Shown in pieces: positions 31,122-40,169 of a stretch of DNA of 64,000 nt. The DNA lies in the NCBI RefSeq assembly GCF_001425625.1, contig NZ_LMCP01000012.1, positions 436,620-500,619 on the forward strand, given 5' to 3'. The stretch is from Mesorhizobium sp. Root102 (lineage in GTDB: Bacteria > Pseudomonadota > Alphaproteobacteria > Rhizobiales > Rhizobiaceae). The position numbers and the translations under genes are program-made. The notes under the pieces were generated by a model that searched no databases, was not told where the DNA came from, and worked only from the letters and a program-made list of their open reading frames with translations. Numbering within the stretch: position 1 is the first letter of the stretch; every line of letters begins with the position of its first letter.

Positions 31122-31577
31122 GTGGCACCGCCACAGGCGCCGGAATTGGATTGGACAGCAGGGGATATACGGCCTAGTATTTTTCGGTCGGGAACATTCA
31201 GACCAAAAAAGAGCACTTTTAGGGACCAGATCGTTGATCGCTATGTGGCACATGCCAACGTCGCTCGCTTTCACGAGATGCTTTCTCACGAACTAAGCCC
31301 GGAACAGCCGCATGTCGTTGAGGGTCTGCTTGCAAAGGAAGAGCTAAGGCTCCTGGTTCTCGAAGCATCAGAGGAAAGCGCGTTTCGCTCGGGTCTCAAA
31401 CTGGTCGCCGCGGCGCTCTCGACGCATCACGCCGGCGAAACGATTTCAACCAAATCCACGATCGAAGCCGTGCGATGGGGTTGGCCGGACTGCAACGAAA
31501 ACGACGATGAATTGACCGCATGCGTCGTGCAGTATGCAAAGGAGCGGCAATTGGTTGTCCTCTTTGACGCGCGGTAG
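31122..31577 (+). CDS. Hypothetical protein
   Basis: A 151-residue soluble protein with no family I recognise. A helical middle (RDQIVDRYVAHANVARFHEML) resembles short motifs seen in other rhizobial stress-island hypotheticals. The GTG at 31122 has weak ribosome-binding support. If the FNR box acts at the usual -41.5 position, transcription would begin after this codon, so the true start may be downstream (for example TTG 31146 or GTG 31245). Confidence 0.5.
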   Translation: MAPPQAPELDWTAGDIRPSIFRSGTFRPKKSTFRDQIVDRYVAHANVARFHEMLSHELSPEQPHVVEGLLAKEELRLLVLEASEESAFRSGLKLVAAALSTHHAGETISTKSTIEAVRWGWPDCNENDDELTACVVQYAKERQLVVLFDAR

Positions 31578-31658
31578 GCGAGCCAGCCCGGTCCTTGGAA
31601 GTTGGTCCCGTCGAGCTTCAACTCATTTTTTGCGACAGGGATTAGCTCAGATTATTTC

Positions 31659-31880
31659 TCAAGTCAGATGCGGTAATTGCACAACGGCAAAAATACCACG
31701 ATTCTCCAACTCTTCGTTGACGTCATTCGGCAATGGCCGGCAACCACAATGCACGGCATGTTTCAAATGCCAAACCAGTCCTTCATCCGAGGTGCGGAGT
31801 TGCGGTGGCTCGTTCGACAGGTGCCATTTCAAGTTTATTTTGGCCTGCCTTGATGGAAAGCGAATTGCTTCGTGAAACAT
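31659..31880 (-). CDS. Small hypothetical protein
   Basis: A 73-residue ORF beginning MFHEAIRFPSRQAKINLKWH, with AGGGAG 7 bp before ATG 31880. The FNR-type box at 31933-31946 is centred 60 bp upstream, the same spacing as at other island genes. The frame extends upstream to a TTG inside the box, which cannot be the start if the box works. No family recognised; the support is the box, ribosome-binding site and spacing. Confidence 0.5.
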   Translation of the reverse strand: MFHEAIRFPSRQAKINLKWHLSNEPPQLRTSDEGLVWHLKHAVHCGCRPLPNDVNEELENRGIFAVVQLPHLT

Positions 31881-31932
31881 CGGCCCGCTCCCTTTGTTTG
31901 AACAACGGTACCGGCTGAAGTCGAATGCGTCG

Positions 31933-31946
31933 TTGATCCACGTCAA
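31933..31946. promoter_or_regulatory. FNR-type box (TTGATCCACGTCAA)
   Basis: One mismatch. Centre 60 bp upstream of the small gene that starts at 31880 on the minus strand. Confidence 0.65.
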
Positions 31947-32566
31947 GAGTCATCGCGATGAGTGTTGTGACATGTAAGGGATCGAACAGCGTCGCTCGCT
32001 CCGCAAAGCGTCGGTGGCAGGGGCGGCCAGTTGCTTTTCGCTTGATCCCAACAGGATGCGAATGCGAATGGACAGGTCTTTGACGACCGAGCCCGCACTT
32101 TGTGGTCCGTCGCGACACCGCCGGAAACAAATCGGCACAGATCGAATGGAAGACCATCGGACCCGACGGCGGCACTTCGTAGAATCCCCTAAGGGTACAA
32201 CCGAATTGTTGGGCAGGCGCTTTTGCGCTGAAGTTCAAGGCGCAACGACGTCCCCATCTTCAATTGAAGTGCCTGATGGTTGTCGGACGTCAACTCAACG
32301 ATAGGCCGACATGGGAGTGGTCTGATGTTCTGCGCACACCTGACATCCAAAGCTATCGCAATCGCAGCCTCTTTTTGCAGAGGGCCACTCATTGCAAGTG
32401 CACTGCAAGGGCTTGTGACAGATCTGTTCGACCCGTACCGGCCCGAGCTTTACTATATGCGCGGGCCAGGACCGAGATGGCATAAGAAGCACGCTCGTGA
32501 CAATGCATTGCTTACGTGGGAACGCGATCGAGGTTTCTGATGATCCGGCTGTGCACTGGCCAAGAG
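31947..32566. other. Stretch without a recognisable gene
   Basis: Several overlapping ORFs exist on both strands (the longest 151 codons on minus, 96 on plus), but none has a credible ribosome-binding site plus protein-like composition. An 86-codon frame ending at 32540 (LTWERDRGF) is the least implausible. This is probably decayed DNA. Confidence 0.4.
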
Positions 32567-32580
32567 TTGATCGGTATCAA
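32567..32580. promoter_or_regulatory. FNR box (TTGATCGGTATCAA), perfect
   Basis: All ten positions match; centre 78 bp before the GTG start of the ABC substrate-binding protein gene. Confidence 0.85.
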
Positions 32581-32651
32581 TGCGTCGACAGGGTCGGTCC
32601 CTATGGATTGGCGCCTACATGTCATAGGGCTCAAAGCATTGGAGGGAAATC

Positions 32652-33758
32652 GTGCTCGGAGACCTGCACCGGCGCGTTGAGAGCGTGCTTTGGGCTGTCC
32701 TCAGGATCCTCCGCCGGACGCCGCGCCCATTGATTGGCCGGATAGAAATCCACACGGGTCGACGCATTTCGTTGTCCCCCTCGCACCTTCAGCCTCGGCG
32801 GTTGTTGGCGCTGACGGCCGTGGGCGTGTTGGCGTTTGCAACATCGACGGCTTGCGGGGAGGGCATCACGCTGCGAGTTGGTCATTTTCCGAACATCACC
32901 CATGTTCAGGCGCTGGTCGCCAGAAATTTTGAGCGGCAGGGCCGGAGCTGGTTTGCGCCGCGCATCGGCCAGGATGTCAAGGTCGAATGGTACGCTTACA
33001 ATGCCGGTCCAAGCGCCATGGAAGCGATCTTTGCTGGAAGCCTCGACCTTGCCTATGTTGGACCGAATCCGGCTATCAATGCTTATGCACGCTCTGACGG
33101 GCAGGAAATTCGCGTGATCGCCGGAGCGGTAAACGGAGGATCGGCACTCGTTGTGCAGCCCGATTCGAACCTCGCCGCCCCATCGGACTTTCGCGGTAAA
33201 CGGATCGGCACCCCTCAGTTCGGAAATACGCAGGATGTCGCTGCGCGGGCTTGGCTCATGTTAGGTGGACTGCGGATCACGCAGACTGGCGGCGACGCGC
33301 TGGTCTTACCGACGGCCAATCCTGATCAGCTGGCGCTATTCAAGACCAGACAACTCGATGCCGTTTGGACCGTTGAGCCGTGGGTAACGCGCCTTGAGCA
33401 AGAAGCCGGTGGCAAGGTGTTGGTGGAGGAGAAGAATGCAGTTACGACCATCCTCGTGTCGCGTGCTGAGTTTCTATCGTCGCATCGGAAGACTGTAGCT
33501 CGCTTCGCAGCCGCCCACCGGGATCTGACTGACTGGATCAACCAGAATCCTGCCGAAGCCCAGCGCATGGTCAGGGAGGAACTCAGGCTCCAGTTCAGGA
33601 CCGACATGGCGCCGGAGCTTATAGCACGTGCGTGGTCGCGTTTGACGGTGACCAGCGACATCTCGCTTGAAGCTTTGCAGAGATTTGTCAGCAGCGCTCA
33701 GCAAGTCGGCTTCCTGCATGCCGTACCCGACTTATCTCGTCTTCTTGACGTTCCATGA
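32652..33758 (+). CDS. NitT/TauT (SsuA-like) ABC transporter substrate-binding protein
   Basis: A 368-residue binding protein of the nitrate/sulfonate/taurine class: LRVGHFPNITHVQALVARNF, GPSAMEAIFAGSLDLAYVGPN, GKRIGTPQFGNTQDVAARAWL. GTG 32652 is well supported (GGAGGG 5 bp upstream). It gives an unusually long, basic N-terminus (~45 residues) before the hydrophobic segment LLALTAVGVLAFATSTACG, which may be a Cys-anchored lipoprotein signal. The ATPase gene overlaps its stop. Ligand unknown. Confidence 0.85.
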   Translation: MLGDLHRRVESVLWAVLRILRRTPRPLIGRIEIHTGRRISLSPSHLQPRRLLALTAVGVLAFATSTACGEGITLRVGHFPNITHVQALVARNFERQGRSWFAPRIGQDVKVEWYAYNAGPSAMEAIFAGSLDLAYVGPNPAINAYARSDGQEIRVIAGAVNGGSALVVQPDSNLAAPSDFRGKRIGTPQFGNTQDVAARAWLMLGGLRITQTGGDALVLPTANPDQLALFKTRQLDAVWTVEPWVTRLEQEAGGKVLVEEKNAVTTILVSRAEFLSSHRKTVARFAAAHRDLTDWINQNPAEAQRMVREELRLQFRTDMAPELIARAWSRLTVTSDISLEALQRFVSSAQQVGFLHAVPDLSRLLDVP

Positions 33759-34582
33759 ACATGGCTGAAGCGCAATGGCAGGGCGTGATGCCCGAGCATG
33801 CCTCTGGAGCATCAAGCAAGCTCATCGTTGAAAGCGTGTCGAAGTGGTTCCGCACTCCGCGGGCAACCGTACACGCACTCGACAGCATTTCGATGCAGGT
33901 CGCGGCGGGCGAAGTCGTTTGCCTTGTCGGGCCGAGCGGTTGTGGCAAGTCAACGCTCCTCGATATCATTGCCGGGCTGACCAAGCCGGACTCTGGACAC
34001 GTGCTTGCCGACGGTCACCTGGTCACTGGTCCCGGGCGGCAGCGGTTGGTCGTGTTCCAGGAGCCGTCGCTGTTTCCGTGGCTGGACGTGTTCGGCAACG
34101 TCATGTTCGGCCTGAAACTCTGCCCCGAGCTCACCAATGATGGGCGGCGCGAGATTGCACACCGGTTCCTTGGCTTGGTCGGACTGGAGAAATTCGAGCG
34201 GGTGCATGTTCACGAATTGTCGGGTGGCATGAAACAGCGCGTGGCTTTGGCGCGCGCCCTTGCCGCTGATCCACAAGTGCTTCTTATGGATGAGCCGTTT
34301 GGCGCGCTCGATGCGATGACCCGGGAGCATCTCTACGACGACGTTCAGCGCATCTGGCGCGACGCCGGCAAGACGATTGTTTTTGTCACTCACAACATGC
34401 GTGAGGCAGTCTGCCTGGGTGATCGGGTACTGCTCATGTCGCAGGCGCCGGGAAAGATTATCCAGGCGTTTGACATTCCGTTGCCGCGGCCGCGAAGCAT
34501 CTATGACGTCGAACTGGTTGGGTACGCCGCGCGCATCGCCGATGCCCTTCGCGGCACAGTAGGAGGAGGGGTGCCTGAATGA
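33755..34582 (+). CDS. NitT/TauT-type ABC transporter ATP-binding protein
   Basis: A 275-residue ATPase with Walker A GPSGCGKST (about residue 60), signature ELSGGMKQRVALARALA and Walker B VLLMDEPFGALD, the SsuB/TauB/NrtD pattern. Both ends overlap neighbours by 4 bp, so the three transporter genes are translationally coupled. Confidence 0.92.
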   Translation: MNMAEAQWQGVMPEHASGASSKLIVESVSKWFRTPRATVHALDSISMQVAAGEVVCLVGPSGCGKSTLLDIIAGLTKPDSGHVLADGHLVTGPGRQRLVVFQEPSLFPWLDVFGNVMFGLKLCPELTNDGRREIAHRFLGLVGLEKFERVHVHELSGGMKQRVALARALAADPQVLLMDEPFGALDAMTREHLYDDVQRIWRDAGKTIVFVTHNMREAVCLGDRVLLMSQAPGKIIQAFDIPLPRPRSIYDVELVGYAARIADALRGTVGGGVPE

Positions 34583-35346
34583 GGCGTATTGTTGTCCCCT
34601 CACTCTTTTTCATGGCCTTGCTGGGAATTTGGGGCATCGCTGCTGGCAGTGGGCGGTGGTCGCCCGTTCTGTTTCCATCGCCATGGAGCGTTGCTGAGTA
34701 TCTTTGGGGAGCTCTGTTGGATGGGACTCTTGTCGAGGCGATTTTTGTCACGATGAAGCGGCTTCTGGCTGGCTATGCGATCGGCTTGCTGATCGGTTTG
34801 CCGCTAGGGTTGCTCACCAGTTCTTCACAAATGCTGGAGGACACGATTGGAGCGCTAGCGCTCGGGCTCCAGACGTTGCCGAGTGTATGTTGGGTACCCC
34901 TCGCACTTCTGTGGTTCGGCCAGACCGAAGGCGCGATGCTGTTCGTGGTCGTCATGGGAACTGTTTGGTCCGTTATCATCGCCACCGACCATGGCGCACG
35001 CACAATTCCGCCGATCTATGCCCGCGCGGCGCGAACCATGGGATCGCAGGGGCTGCATCTGTGGACCAGGGTGATGCTGCCTGCATCCTTGCCGTTCCTG
35101 GTGAGCGGCATGAAGCAAGGTTGGGCTTTCGCGTGGCGTTCGCTGATGGCGGCAGAGATTTATGTGACCATCCTGACGGGATTTGGCCTTGGTCAACTGC
35201 TGCACTATGGGCGGGAGCTGCAGGCGATGGATCAGGTAATCGGCGCCATGGCGATGATCGTGATCATCGGGTCGTTGGCCGACAGAATTCTGTTTTCGCC
35301 TTGGGAGCGATTTCTTCACCGGCGTTGGGGAACGAATGTCGAGTAA
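34579..35346 (+). CDS. NitT/TauT-type ABC transporter permease
   Basis: A 255-residue inner-membrane permease with about six hydrophobic segments and the EAA-like loop AARTMGSQGLHLWTRVMLPASLPFLVSGMKQGWAF split across its centre. It matches SsuC/TauC permeases. It completes a three-gene importer under a perfect FNR box. Confidence 0.9.
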   Translation: MRRIVVPSLFFMALLGIWGIAAGSGRWSPVLFPSPWSVAEYLWGALLDGTLVEAIFVTMKRLLAGYAIGLLIGLPLGLLTSSSQMLEDTIGALALGLQTLPSVCWVPLALLWFGQTEGAMLFVVVMGTVWSVIIATDHGARTIPPIYARAARTMGSQGLHLWTRVMLPASLPFLVSGMKQGWAFAWRSLMAAEIYVTILTGFGLGQLLHYGRELQAMDQVIGAMAMIVIIGSLADRILFSPWERFLHRRWGTNVE

Positions 35347-35439
35347 CCCACGGAAGGGGCGGCCTTGTGATCGCAGCGAGGTCGATCGTCAACTTTCGTC
35401 ACCTTGTTCGCCAAGTCTTGCAGGCAGCATTCACATTCA

Positions 35440-35453
35440 TTGATCGGCATCAA
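35440..35453. promoter_or_regulatory. FNR box (TTGATCGGCATCAA), perfect
   Basis: All ten positions match; centre 110 bp before the ATG at 35557, which opens a three-gene run (hypothetical, hydrolase, phosphoribosyltransferase). Confidence 0.83.
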
Positions 35454-35556
35454 TGCCGCGCTCGGCGTCTCATGAATAGGTGCAGCGTGTAGGCACTACT
35501 ATGGACTTTGCATCGGACCGACAGGCGTCGTCCCGCAAGCCTAGGGATTGAATTCG

Positions 35557-35883
35557 ATGGCAGCGATTGATTTCGAAGAGGCCTTGAACGACCCAGCATC
35601 GGTTTTTGGTCAGCCGGAGAATGTCTTGGCGCCAACAACGCTATCAAAGGAACAGAAGTTCGAGATCCTCCGTCGCTGGCAGTACAATGCGGAAGAAGAG
35701 GCCGTCGCTCTCGAGGAAGGCATGCCTGGCGAAGAGACTGACGTGCTGCGTCAAGTTCTGGTCGCACTTGGAACCCTCGCCGGCCCCATTGATGTCGAAC
35801 ATCGTGCGCCCTCGAAGCAGCACGGCCAACCGCAAAGCTCTGTCACGGTCCCGAAATTAGACCGACCTGGAGCGAAGCGGTGA
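35557..35883 (+). CDS. Small hypothetical protein of a proteobacterial stress-associated type
   Basis: A 108-residue acidic protein. The core DPASVFGQPENVL, TLSKEQKFEILRRWQYNAEEE and a following leucine-rich helix match a small family of unknown function that I recall from alphaproteobacterial genomes. The start ATG 35557 is weakly supported; TTG 35548 is in frame. Its stop overlaps the hydrolase GTG start. Confidence 0.7.
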   Translation: MAAIDFEEALNDPASVFGQPENVLAPTTLSKEQKFEILRRWQYNAEEEAVALEEGMPGEETDVLRQVLVALGTLAGPIDVEHRAPSKQHGQPQSSVTVPKLDRPGAKR

Positions 35884-36569
35884 GCAGGAGTCCCAAATCG
35901 TACCCCAGCGATCGCGCGGAAGTCGCCGAGGTTTTGATCCCTCCGATTGGATTGGTCGGATCGCTGCGCATTCCGCAACAGTCACGTGGCATCATTGCCT
36001 TCGCTCACGGCAGCGGTTCAAGCCGGTTCAGCCCGCGCAACACCTATGTGGCGGAAGCCCTCAATCATGCCGGATTTGCCACTTTGCTGTTTGATTTGCT
36101 GACGAAGGACGAAGAGGCGGACAGATCCAATGTTTTCGACATCCCGCTGCTCGCAGAACGCCTGACTATGACCTTGAATTGGACCTTCGCGGACCCGCGG
36201 ACGGATAAATTGCCAGTGGGATTGTTTGGCGCAAGCACTGGTGCCGCAGCCGCCCTCGTTTCGGCCGCGGCGCTCGGAGACAGGATAGGCGCGGTCGTGT
36301 CGCGCGGCGGACGACCAGATATGGCGGCGGCTGCACTCGAAGAGGTGCGTGCGCCGACATTGCTGATTGTCGGCGGCAACGACCAGGATGTTCTTGCGCT
36401 GAACAGATCGGCGCTGGCGCGTCTCACCTGTCCCAAGGAGTTGAAGGTTATTCCGGGCGCGAGCCATCTTTTTTCAGAATCTGGTGCGCTCGATGCTGTT
36501 GTCGCCGAGGCAAGCGCGTGGTTCACGCGCCACCTCTCGCCGGCAGCCCGCCATGCGAGAGAAGGTTGA
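35880..36569 (+). CDS. Alpha/beta hydrolase (dienelactone hydrolase-like)
   Basis: A 229-residue hydrolase with the nucleophile elbow GLFGASTGAA and downstream aspartate and histidine motifs (LLIVGGNDQDVL; VIPGASHLF). The GTG start overlaps the upstream stop (GTGA). It is the kind of hydrolase often found next to phosphoribosyltransferase genes in alphaproteobacteria, as here. Substrate unknown. Confidence 0.83.
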   Translation: MSRSPKSYPSDRAEVAEVLIPPIGLVGSLRIPQQSRGIIAFAHGSGSSRFSPRNTYVAEALNHAGFATLLFDLLTKDEEADRSNVFDIPLLAERLTMTLNWTFADPRTDKLPVGLFGASTGAAAALVSAAALGDRIGAVVSRGGRPDMAAAALEEVRAPTLLIVGGNDQDVLALNRSALARLTCPKELKVIPGASHLFSESGALDAVVAEASAWFTRHLSPAARHAREG

Positions 36570-36573
36570 TCCC

Positions 36574-37251
36574 ATGCCGTTCGCAGATCGCTCCGAGGCA
36601 GGAAAACGGCTGGGCAAGGCCCTTGATCGCTATCGAGGCGACAATGTCGTGGTACTGGCCTTGCCTCGCGGCGGCGTACCGGTGGCGGCGGAGGTTGCCT
36701 CCTATCTGGAGGCTCCTCTTGACCTGCTTCTGGTGCGTAAGATCGGGGTACCAACCCACCCCGAACTTGCCATGGGCGCGATCATCGACGGCGATGATCC
36801 CATCGTTGTGCGCAACGCAGATGTCATTCGCCTTGCCTGGGTGTCGGCGGCAGAGTTTGACAAGTCATGCGAGAGGGAACTCGCTGAAATCGAACGTCGA
36901 CGTCGCCTTTATGCTGGCAATCGCCACCCTCTCGATGTCAAGAGCCGGATTGCCATCATTGTCGACGACGGGATAGCAACAGGCGCGACCGTTCGGGCTG
37001 CGATCCGTGGCTTACGGCGACGCAAGCCCTGCAGCATCGTAGTGGCGGTTCCGGTGGCCCCGCCTGAGACGATCGAGGCGCTGAGGAAAGAGGCCGACGA
37101 TGTCGTCTGTCTTGAAGAGCCCGAATTCTTTCAGGCGATCGGTCTTTATTATCGCGATTTCCATCAATTGAGAGATCAGGACGTGATCGCCTTGATGGAC
37201 GCCGCACAGGCAAGGGTGTCCGCGGGAACGCCCCCTGCGGTCGATAAATAG
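36574..37251 (+). CDS. Phosphoribosyltransferase family protein
   Basis: A 225-residue type I PRTase-like protein with the PRPP-binding motif IIVDDGIATGATVRAA and the hood segment VVVLALPRGGVPVAAEVA. The start is set at ATG 36574 (MPFADRSEAGKRL), which follows the hydrolase stop by 4 bp; ATG 36553 would overlap it. Substrate unknown; members often accompany hydrolases in stress operons. Confidence 0.85.
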   Translation: MPFADRSEAGKRLGKALDRYRGDNVVVLALPRGGVPVAAEVASYLEAPLDLLLVRKIGVPTHPELAMGAIIDGDDPIVVRNADVIRLAWVSAAEFDKSCERELAEIERRRRLYAGNRHPLDVKSRIAIIVDDGIATGATVRAAIRGLRRRKPCSIVVAVPVAPPETIEALRKEADDVVCLEEPEFFQAIGLYYRDFHQLRDQDVIALMDAAQARVSAGTPPAVDK

Positions 37252-37439
37252 TGGCTCAGCCATATTCCTGACCGTTGCGTGGACCGCGCCCATGATTGAG
37301 ATCAGCGCTGGAAGCGGCCGACGATTTCCGTGAAAGCCAGGACATGGGGCTGTAGCGCTGCCACGACCTATCCGCGCAGGTCCAGGATTTTATGCGAGAC
37401 GCTCACTGTTGAAGCTCGAGCAGAGACCCGGATTGTCTG

Positions 37440-37453
37440 TTGACGTGAATCAA
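37440..37453. promoter_or_regulatory. FNR-type box (TTGACGTGAATCAA)
   Basis: One mismatch. It lies in a 342-bp gap otherwise without a gene, centred 147 bp before the glucokinase start, farther than at other island genes. Confidence 0.6.
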
Positions 37454-37593
37454 AATGCCTTTGAGTGCCTGTGCTAGCATTCAAACGTCTAGGTGTGGCG
37501 ACAACGCCTGCCTGCCTTTGCGAATGATCAGTTGGAATTCAACGGAGCATCCTGTTGCGTTGAATCTATCCCTTTGAAGTGAGCGCTGGAATC

Positions 37594-38586
37594 ATGACCC
37601 TAACGGACAAATCTCGCATCGCTCTTGTGGCTGACATAGGCGGAACCAACGCGCGGTTTGCGATTGCGGACATCGATGAACTCACAATCAAACATTTCGC
37701 CAGTTTTCGCTGCGACATGTTCCCATCGCTCCAGACCGCGATCAAAGCCTACATGGATTGCATCCCGCATCGGCCTTCGATCGCTGGTTTCGCTATTGCC
37801 GGTCCGGTTACGGAACAGACTGTCCGCATGACGAATCTCCCATGGTCCTTCTCGCGCAAGGATCTGTGCTTAGCAAGCGGCGCGAAGTACGTTCATTTGG
37901 TCAATGATTTCGAGGCGCTCGCCATGTCTTTGCCCTTCTTGGGGCCACACGACCTCCACAAGATCGGCGGAGGAGACCCGGTGGATCGTGCGCCGAAAGT
38001 CGTGCTGGGACCGGGCACGGGTCTAGGTGTTGCGGGTCTTGTCTCTTCTCCGTCAGGCTGGATCGCATTACCCAGCGAAGGCGGCCACATTTCCTTCGCG
38101 GCCGAAGATGCCGATGAACTCTCACTCATCAAGCTCATCGCAAAAAACGAAAAGCACGTGTCGGCGGAGCGCTTGATTTCGGGTCCTGGGCTCGTGCAGA
38201 TCTACCAGGCGCTGGCGTCGATGCAGGGGGGCGCGGCGGGTTTAGCGTCGGCACCCGAGATCGTAGAACAGGCGCTGCACGGTGAGAATCGCCTCGCGCT
38301 CGAGGCGCTCGGATATCTTGAGAGATGGCTAGGTCGTTTCGCGGGCGACATGGCCCTTGTCTACGGCGCTCGGGGCGGCGTCTATCTCGGCGGCGGCATC
38401 CCCGCGAGGGTTTTCGACCCTTCAGAAGCCACCGCTTTCCGTTTGGCGTTTTTCCACAGGGAGTTTCAATACAAGGGGCGCCTGTCGTCCTTTCTTGAGC
38501 CGATCCCGATCTTTGTGATCAAGGCGCTGGACGCGGGATTGCGAGGTGCGGCAGTAGCGCTGTCCCAAGCGGAATTTTTGTCCTGA
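37594..38586 (+). CDS. glk: Glucokinase
   Basis: A 330-residue bacterial glucokinase of the E. coli Glk type. The ATP-binding motif VADIGGTNARFAIAD lies near the N-terminus, NLPWSFSR and VNDFEALAMSLP in the sugar-binding region, and LGPGTGLGVAGL in the centre. ATG 37594 has GGA 6 bp upstream; GTG 37579 is an alternative. A PfkB-family kinase follows convergently, and remnants of a sugar ABC transporter lie beyond it. Confidence 0.92.
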   Translation: MTLTDKSRIALVADIGGTNARFAIADIDELTIKHFASFRCDMFPSLQTAIKAYMDCIPHRPSIAGFAIAGPVTEQTVRMTNLPWSFSRKDLCLASGAKYVHLVNDFEALAMSLPFLGPHDLHKIGGGDPVDRAPKVVLGPGTGLGVAGLVSSPSGWIALPSEGGHISFAAEDADELSLIKLIAKNEKHVSAERLISGPGLVQIYQALASMQGGAAGLASAPEIVEQALHGENRLALEALGYLERWLGRFAGDMALVYGARGGVYLGGGIPARVFDPSEATAFRLAFFHREFQYKGRLSSFLEPIPIFVIKALDAGLRGAAVALSQAEFLS

Positions 38587-38692
38587 CACATTGGGAAGCA
38601 TTTCGCGGGAGGTCCGCGTCCAGGTCTTGTCCGACGAGCCTGCCACCAGATCTCGACGCCAGAGAAGCTCGCTCAGCGCATTGGTGCATCCG

Positions 38693-39619
38693 CTATTTTG
38701 ACAGTGCAGCCGCGCTCAGGTCGAACACGTCCTTTTGACGGCAAAGTTGAAATCCGGGCCTCATTATTGCAGCGGCACCGGCCGCAACGCCCAATCTGAG
38801 CGCCTCCCCAGGGGCCTTACCTTCGGAGAGTGCCCAGATCATTGCTCCGAGGAAGCTGTCTCCCGCGCCGACGGTAGAGCGCGCGCGCACAGGGATCGCA
38901 GGTACGCGCAGTACACCCTGAGCGCTGGCAAGGAGTGCGCCGTCTGCGCCCATGGTAACCGCGACCAACTCTGCCGCACCGCCGGCCACGATGTCGGACG
39001 CAGCTTGGCGGACACCCATTTCATCAAGTTTGTGGCCGACAAACTGCTCCAACTCCCCAAGGCTCGGTTTCACCAGGAAGACACGAGAATGCTTGAGCGT
39101 CGTACCGAGACCGGTGCCGGAACTGTCGAGAACGAATTTCGCACCGCGCGCTGCTGCCAACTTGGCCATTCGGCCGTAAATGTCGGAAGCTGTGTTCTTG
39201 GGGAGACTTCCGCTCGCAATAACGTACTGCCCTGTGTGGGACGCAATTATATCCAGACACGGCTTCAATTCTCCGGGCCGCACTGAGGGCCCTTCGGGAA
39301 CAAAGCGATATTCGAGGCCCGTGCTGCGTTCGCGAACCATGAAGCTGATCCTGGTATCGCCCCTGATCGGCACCAGGTGACCGAGCACTCCTTCCTTTTG
39401 CAGCAGGCGCGCCAGTAGCGAGCCTGTCTCTCCTCCTGCAAGGAAGTAGGCTTCGGCTTCTCCTCCTAACGCCGTGATGACGCGGGCGACATTGATACCG
39501 CCACCGCCGGGATCAAACCTTGTGTCGGTGGTTCGCACCTTGCGGGTCGGGCGCACGGCTTCCGTTTCGCTTGAAACGTCGACCGCCGGGTTGAGCGTTA
39601 TGGTTAGGATCCGTTTCAC
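38693..39619 (-). CDS. pfkB: PfkB-family hexose(-phosphate) kinase, probable 6-phosphofructokinase II
   Basis: A 308-residue ribokinase-superfamily protein. The N-terminal MKRILTITLNPAVDVSSE and GGGGINVARVI patterns and the C-terminal catalytic signature VGAGDSFLGAM are characteristic of the 1-phosphofructokinase/PfkB branch; the terminus GFQLCRQKDV resembles E. coli PfkB. It would give the cell an Embden-Meyerhof step that most rhizobia are thought to lack. 1-phosphofructokinase or tagatose-6-phosphate kinase remain possible. No good FNR box was seen upstream. Confidence 0.8.
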   Translation of the reverse strand: MKRILTITLNPAVDVSSETEAVRPTRKVRTTDTRFDPGGGGINVARVITALGGEAEAYFLAGGETGSLLARLLQKEGVLGHLVPIRGDTRISFMVRERSTGLEYRFVPEGPSVRPGELKPCLDIIASHTGQYVIASGSLPKNTASDIYGRMAKLAAARGAKFVLDSSGTGLGTTLKHSRVFLVKPSLGELEQFVGHKLDEMGVRQAASDIVAGGAAELVAVTMGADGALLASAQGVLRVPAIPVRARSTVGAGDSFLGAMIWALSEGKAPGEALRLGVAAGAAAIMRPGFQLCRQKDVFDLSAAALSK

Positions 39620-39896
39620 GAGCTGTTCGGCAATCCTTCACACCCAACCGGTGCAGCAACTGACGCGCTTATGTATCGCGTGCGCCAATTGGGACTGGCT
39701 ATCTTAAAAACAGCTTGCTCGGACCCGGCCTGTCGCCGCCTTGACCTAGCGCAAACATCAACACGAATACACCTTGACCTCGACAACATCTATTGCCGCC
39801 AGGCCAAGGAGTTCGGCGTCGGCTGGTTGAAATGCGCCCTGTCCCGAGGCTCGCAAAAAATTAGGTTCCTGATGGGCCTCATCGAGAAGCATAACG

Positions 39897-40050
39897 TCAG
39901 AGGTGAAGGCCGGTTGCGGGATCGAAAATCTTTGCGCGGTTCATGTTGACCTCGAACCGGAACATCGTTCCTACGGGCACTTTGTCCTGTCTCAAGGCGC
40001 CGAAGCAGTTCATCTGCGGGTACTGACGCCAGCACGCACTCTACATGCGG
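39897..40050 (-). pseudogene. C-terminal remnant of a MalK/UgpC-type sugar ABC ATPase
   Basis: The minus strand ends with KVPVGTMFRFEVNMNRAKIF then DPATGLHL and a stop at 39897-39899, which is the TOBE-domain tail of sugar ABC ATPases. The preceding codons change frame, and no Walker motifs are present. The remaining DNA between pfkB and this remnant shows nothing. Confidence 0.6.
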
Positions 40051-40169
40051 CAGCTCGAACTTGATTGACGGTCTGAAAGAATCCGCAGTCAGTCAGGATG
40101 CGCCGACCGGTGCATTCGAGAAATGACAGGAGCCCGTGACACCACAGCGCGCGCCATGGATAGAAATCC

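Noticed and set aside
32264..32540. Overlapping small ORFs (73 and 86 codons) before the FNR-controlled ABC operon
   Set aside because: No ribosome-binding site, no recognisable protein features, and two frames compete. Listed only as part of a gene-free stretch.
39741..39754. TTGACCTAGCGCAA upstream of pfkB as an FNR box
   Set aside because: Three mismatches and 128 bp from the start. Too weak.
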